Below are positions 63,970-64,000 of a stretch of 64,000 nt of DNA, one piece after another. This stretch comes from Salinarimonas soli. Lineage in GTDB: Bacteria > Pseudomonadota > Alphaproteobacteria > Rhizobiales > Beijerinckiaceae. The stretch lies in contig NZ_VUOA01000008.1 of the NCBI RefSeq assembly GCF_008386575.1, positions 26,324-90,323 of the forward strand. The letters run 5' to 3'. The position numbers and the translations under genes were made by a program. Positions within the stretch are counted from its first letter, which is position 1. Each line of letters begins with the position of its first letter. The notes under the pieces were generated by a model. It had not been told where the DNA came from. It saw nothing but the letters and a program-made list of their open reading frames with translations, and searched no databases.

Positions 63970-64000
63970 CGCCGACGCGCCCTCTCTCCCCTCAGGGGAG
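63901..64000. repeat. GC-rich mirror element overlapping a gene end, cut by window edge
   Basis: It begins with CTCCCCTCTCCCATGGGGAG, followed by GGGGCCGGGGGTGAGGGGGT, the same start as other elements in the window. The right part, with CTCTCCCCTCAGGGGAG, continues at least to the window end. Confidence 0.75.

Overview
The window is GC-rich alphaproteobacterial chromosome. Several features point to the order Hyphomicrobiales, probably near Methylobacteriaceae or Salinarimonadaceae (inferred, genus not settled): a divergent pair for crotonyl-CoA carboxylase/reductase and ethylmalonyl-CoA mutase (ethylmalonyl-CoA pathway), an RcdA (DUF1465)/DUF1192 pair, a SAM-II riboswitch (a class known from alphaproteobacteria), CtrA-like TTAA-N7-TTAACC sites, and dispersed GC-rich palindromic repeats.

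1-37610 is mostly ordinary core genome. It holds glnD (nitrogen signalling), a SAM-II-controlled sulfonate/nitrate/taurine-type ABC transporter, an OsmC protein, ccr and ecm, a secreted DUF4142 protein, a DMT exporter with a Gfo/Idh oxidoreductase, a lytic transglycosylase, a chemoreceptor, an amidase, an EAL phosphodiesterase, rcdA/DUF1192, a thioesterase with a TPP enzyme, prfC, a rpmJ-TPR-hydrolase group, mutT, argJ, an ABC-F ATPase, gamma-glutamyltransferase and leuD.

37611-51900 is an accessory, decaying island. It starts with gene-poor sequence, an XRE regulator and a broken LuxR-type gene. Next is a large Hint/Tyr-rich/RTX-type protein with a frameshift near its C-terminus. Its first third, together with a small membrane-protein gene just upstream, is clearly more AT-rich than the rest, which looks like a swapped passenger/immunity cassette. 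Then come an orphan membrane protein between two copies of a ~200 bp leader, a BTAD regulator downstream of the second copy, and a degraded type I-C CRISPR-Cas locus. In that locus cas3 is fused by deletion to the back half of cas8c, cas5 is missing, four single-base deletions disrupt cas3, cas8c, cas7 and cas1, and the array of two repeats is cut by an IS5-type transposase fragment.

51900-64000 returns to core genome: an MltB-type transglycosylase, ccmCDG (cytochrome c maturation), a YciB/IspZ protein, enoyl-CoA hydratase, threonine dehydratase, asparaginase, purS-purQ, recR, purC and a small alpha/beta hydrolase.

Mirror-image GC-rich elements of 120-210 bp recur between genes throughout the core parts, and one runs into the 3' end of a coding sequence. 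The observations most worth following are the Hint/RTX locus with its AT-rich cassette, the SAM-II-transporter link, the duplicated leader, and the short series of CtrA-like sites.
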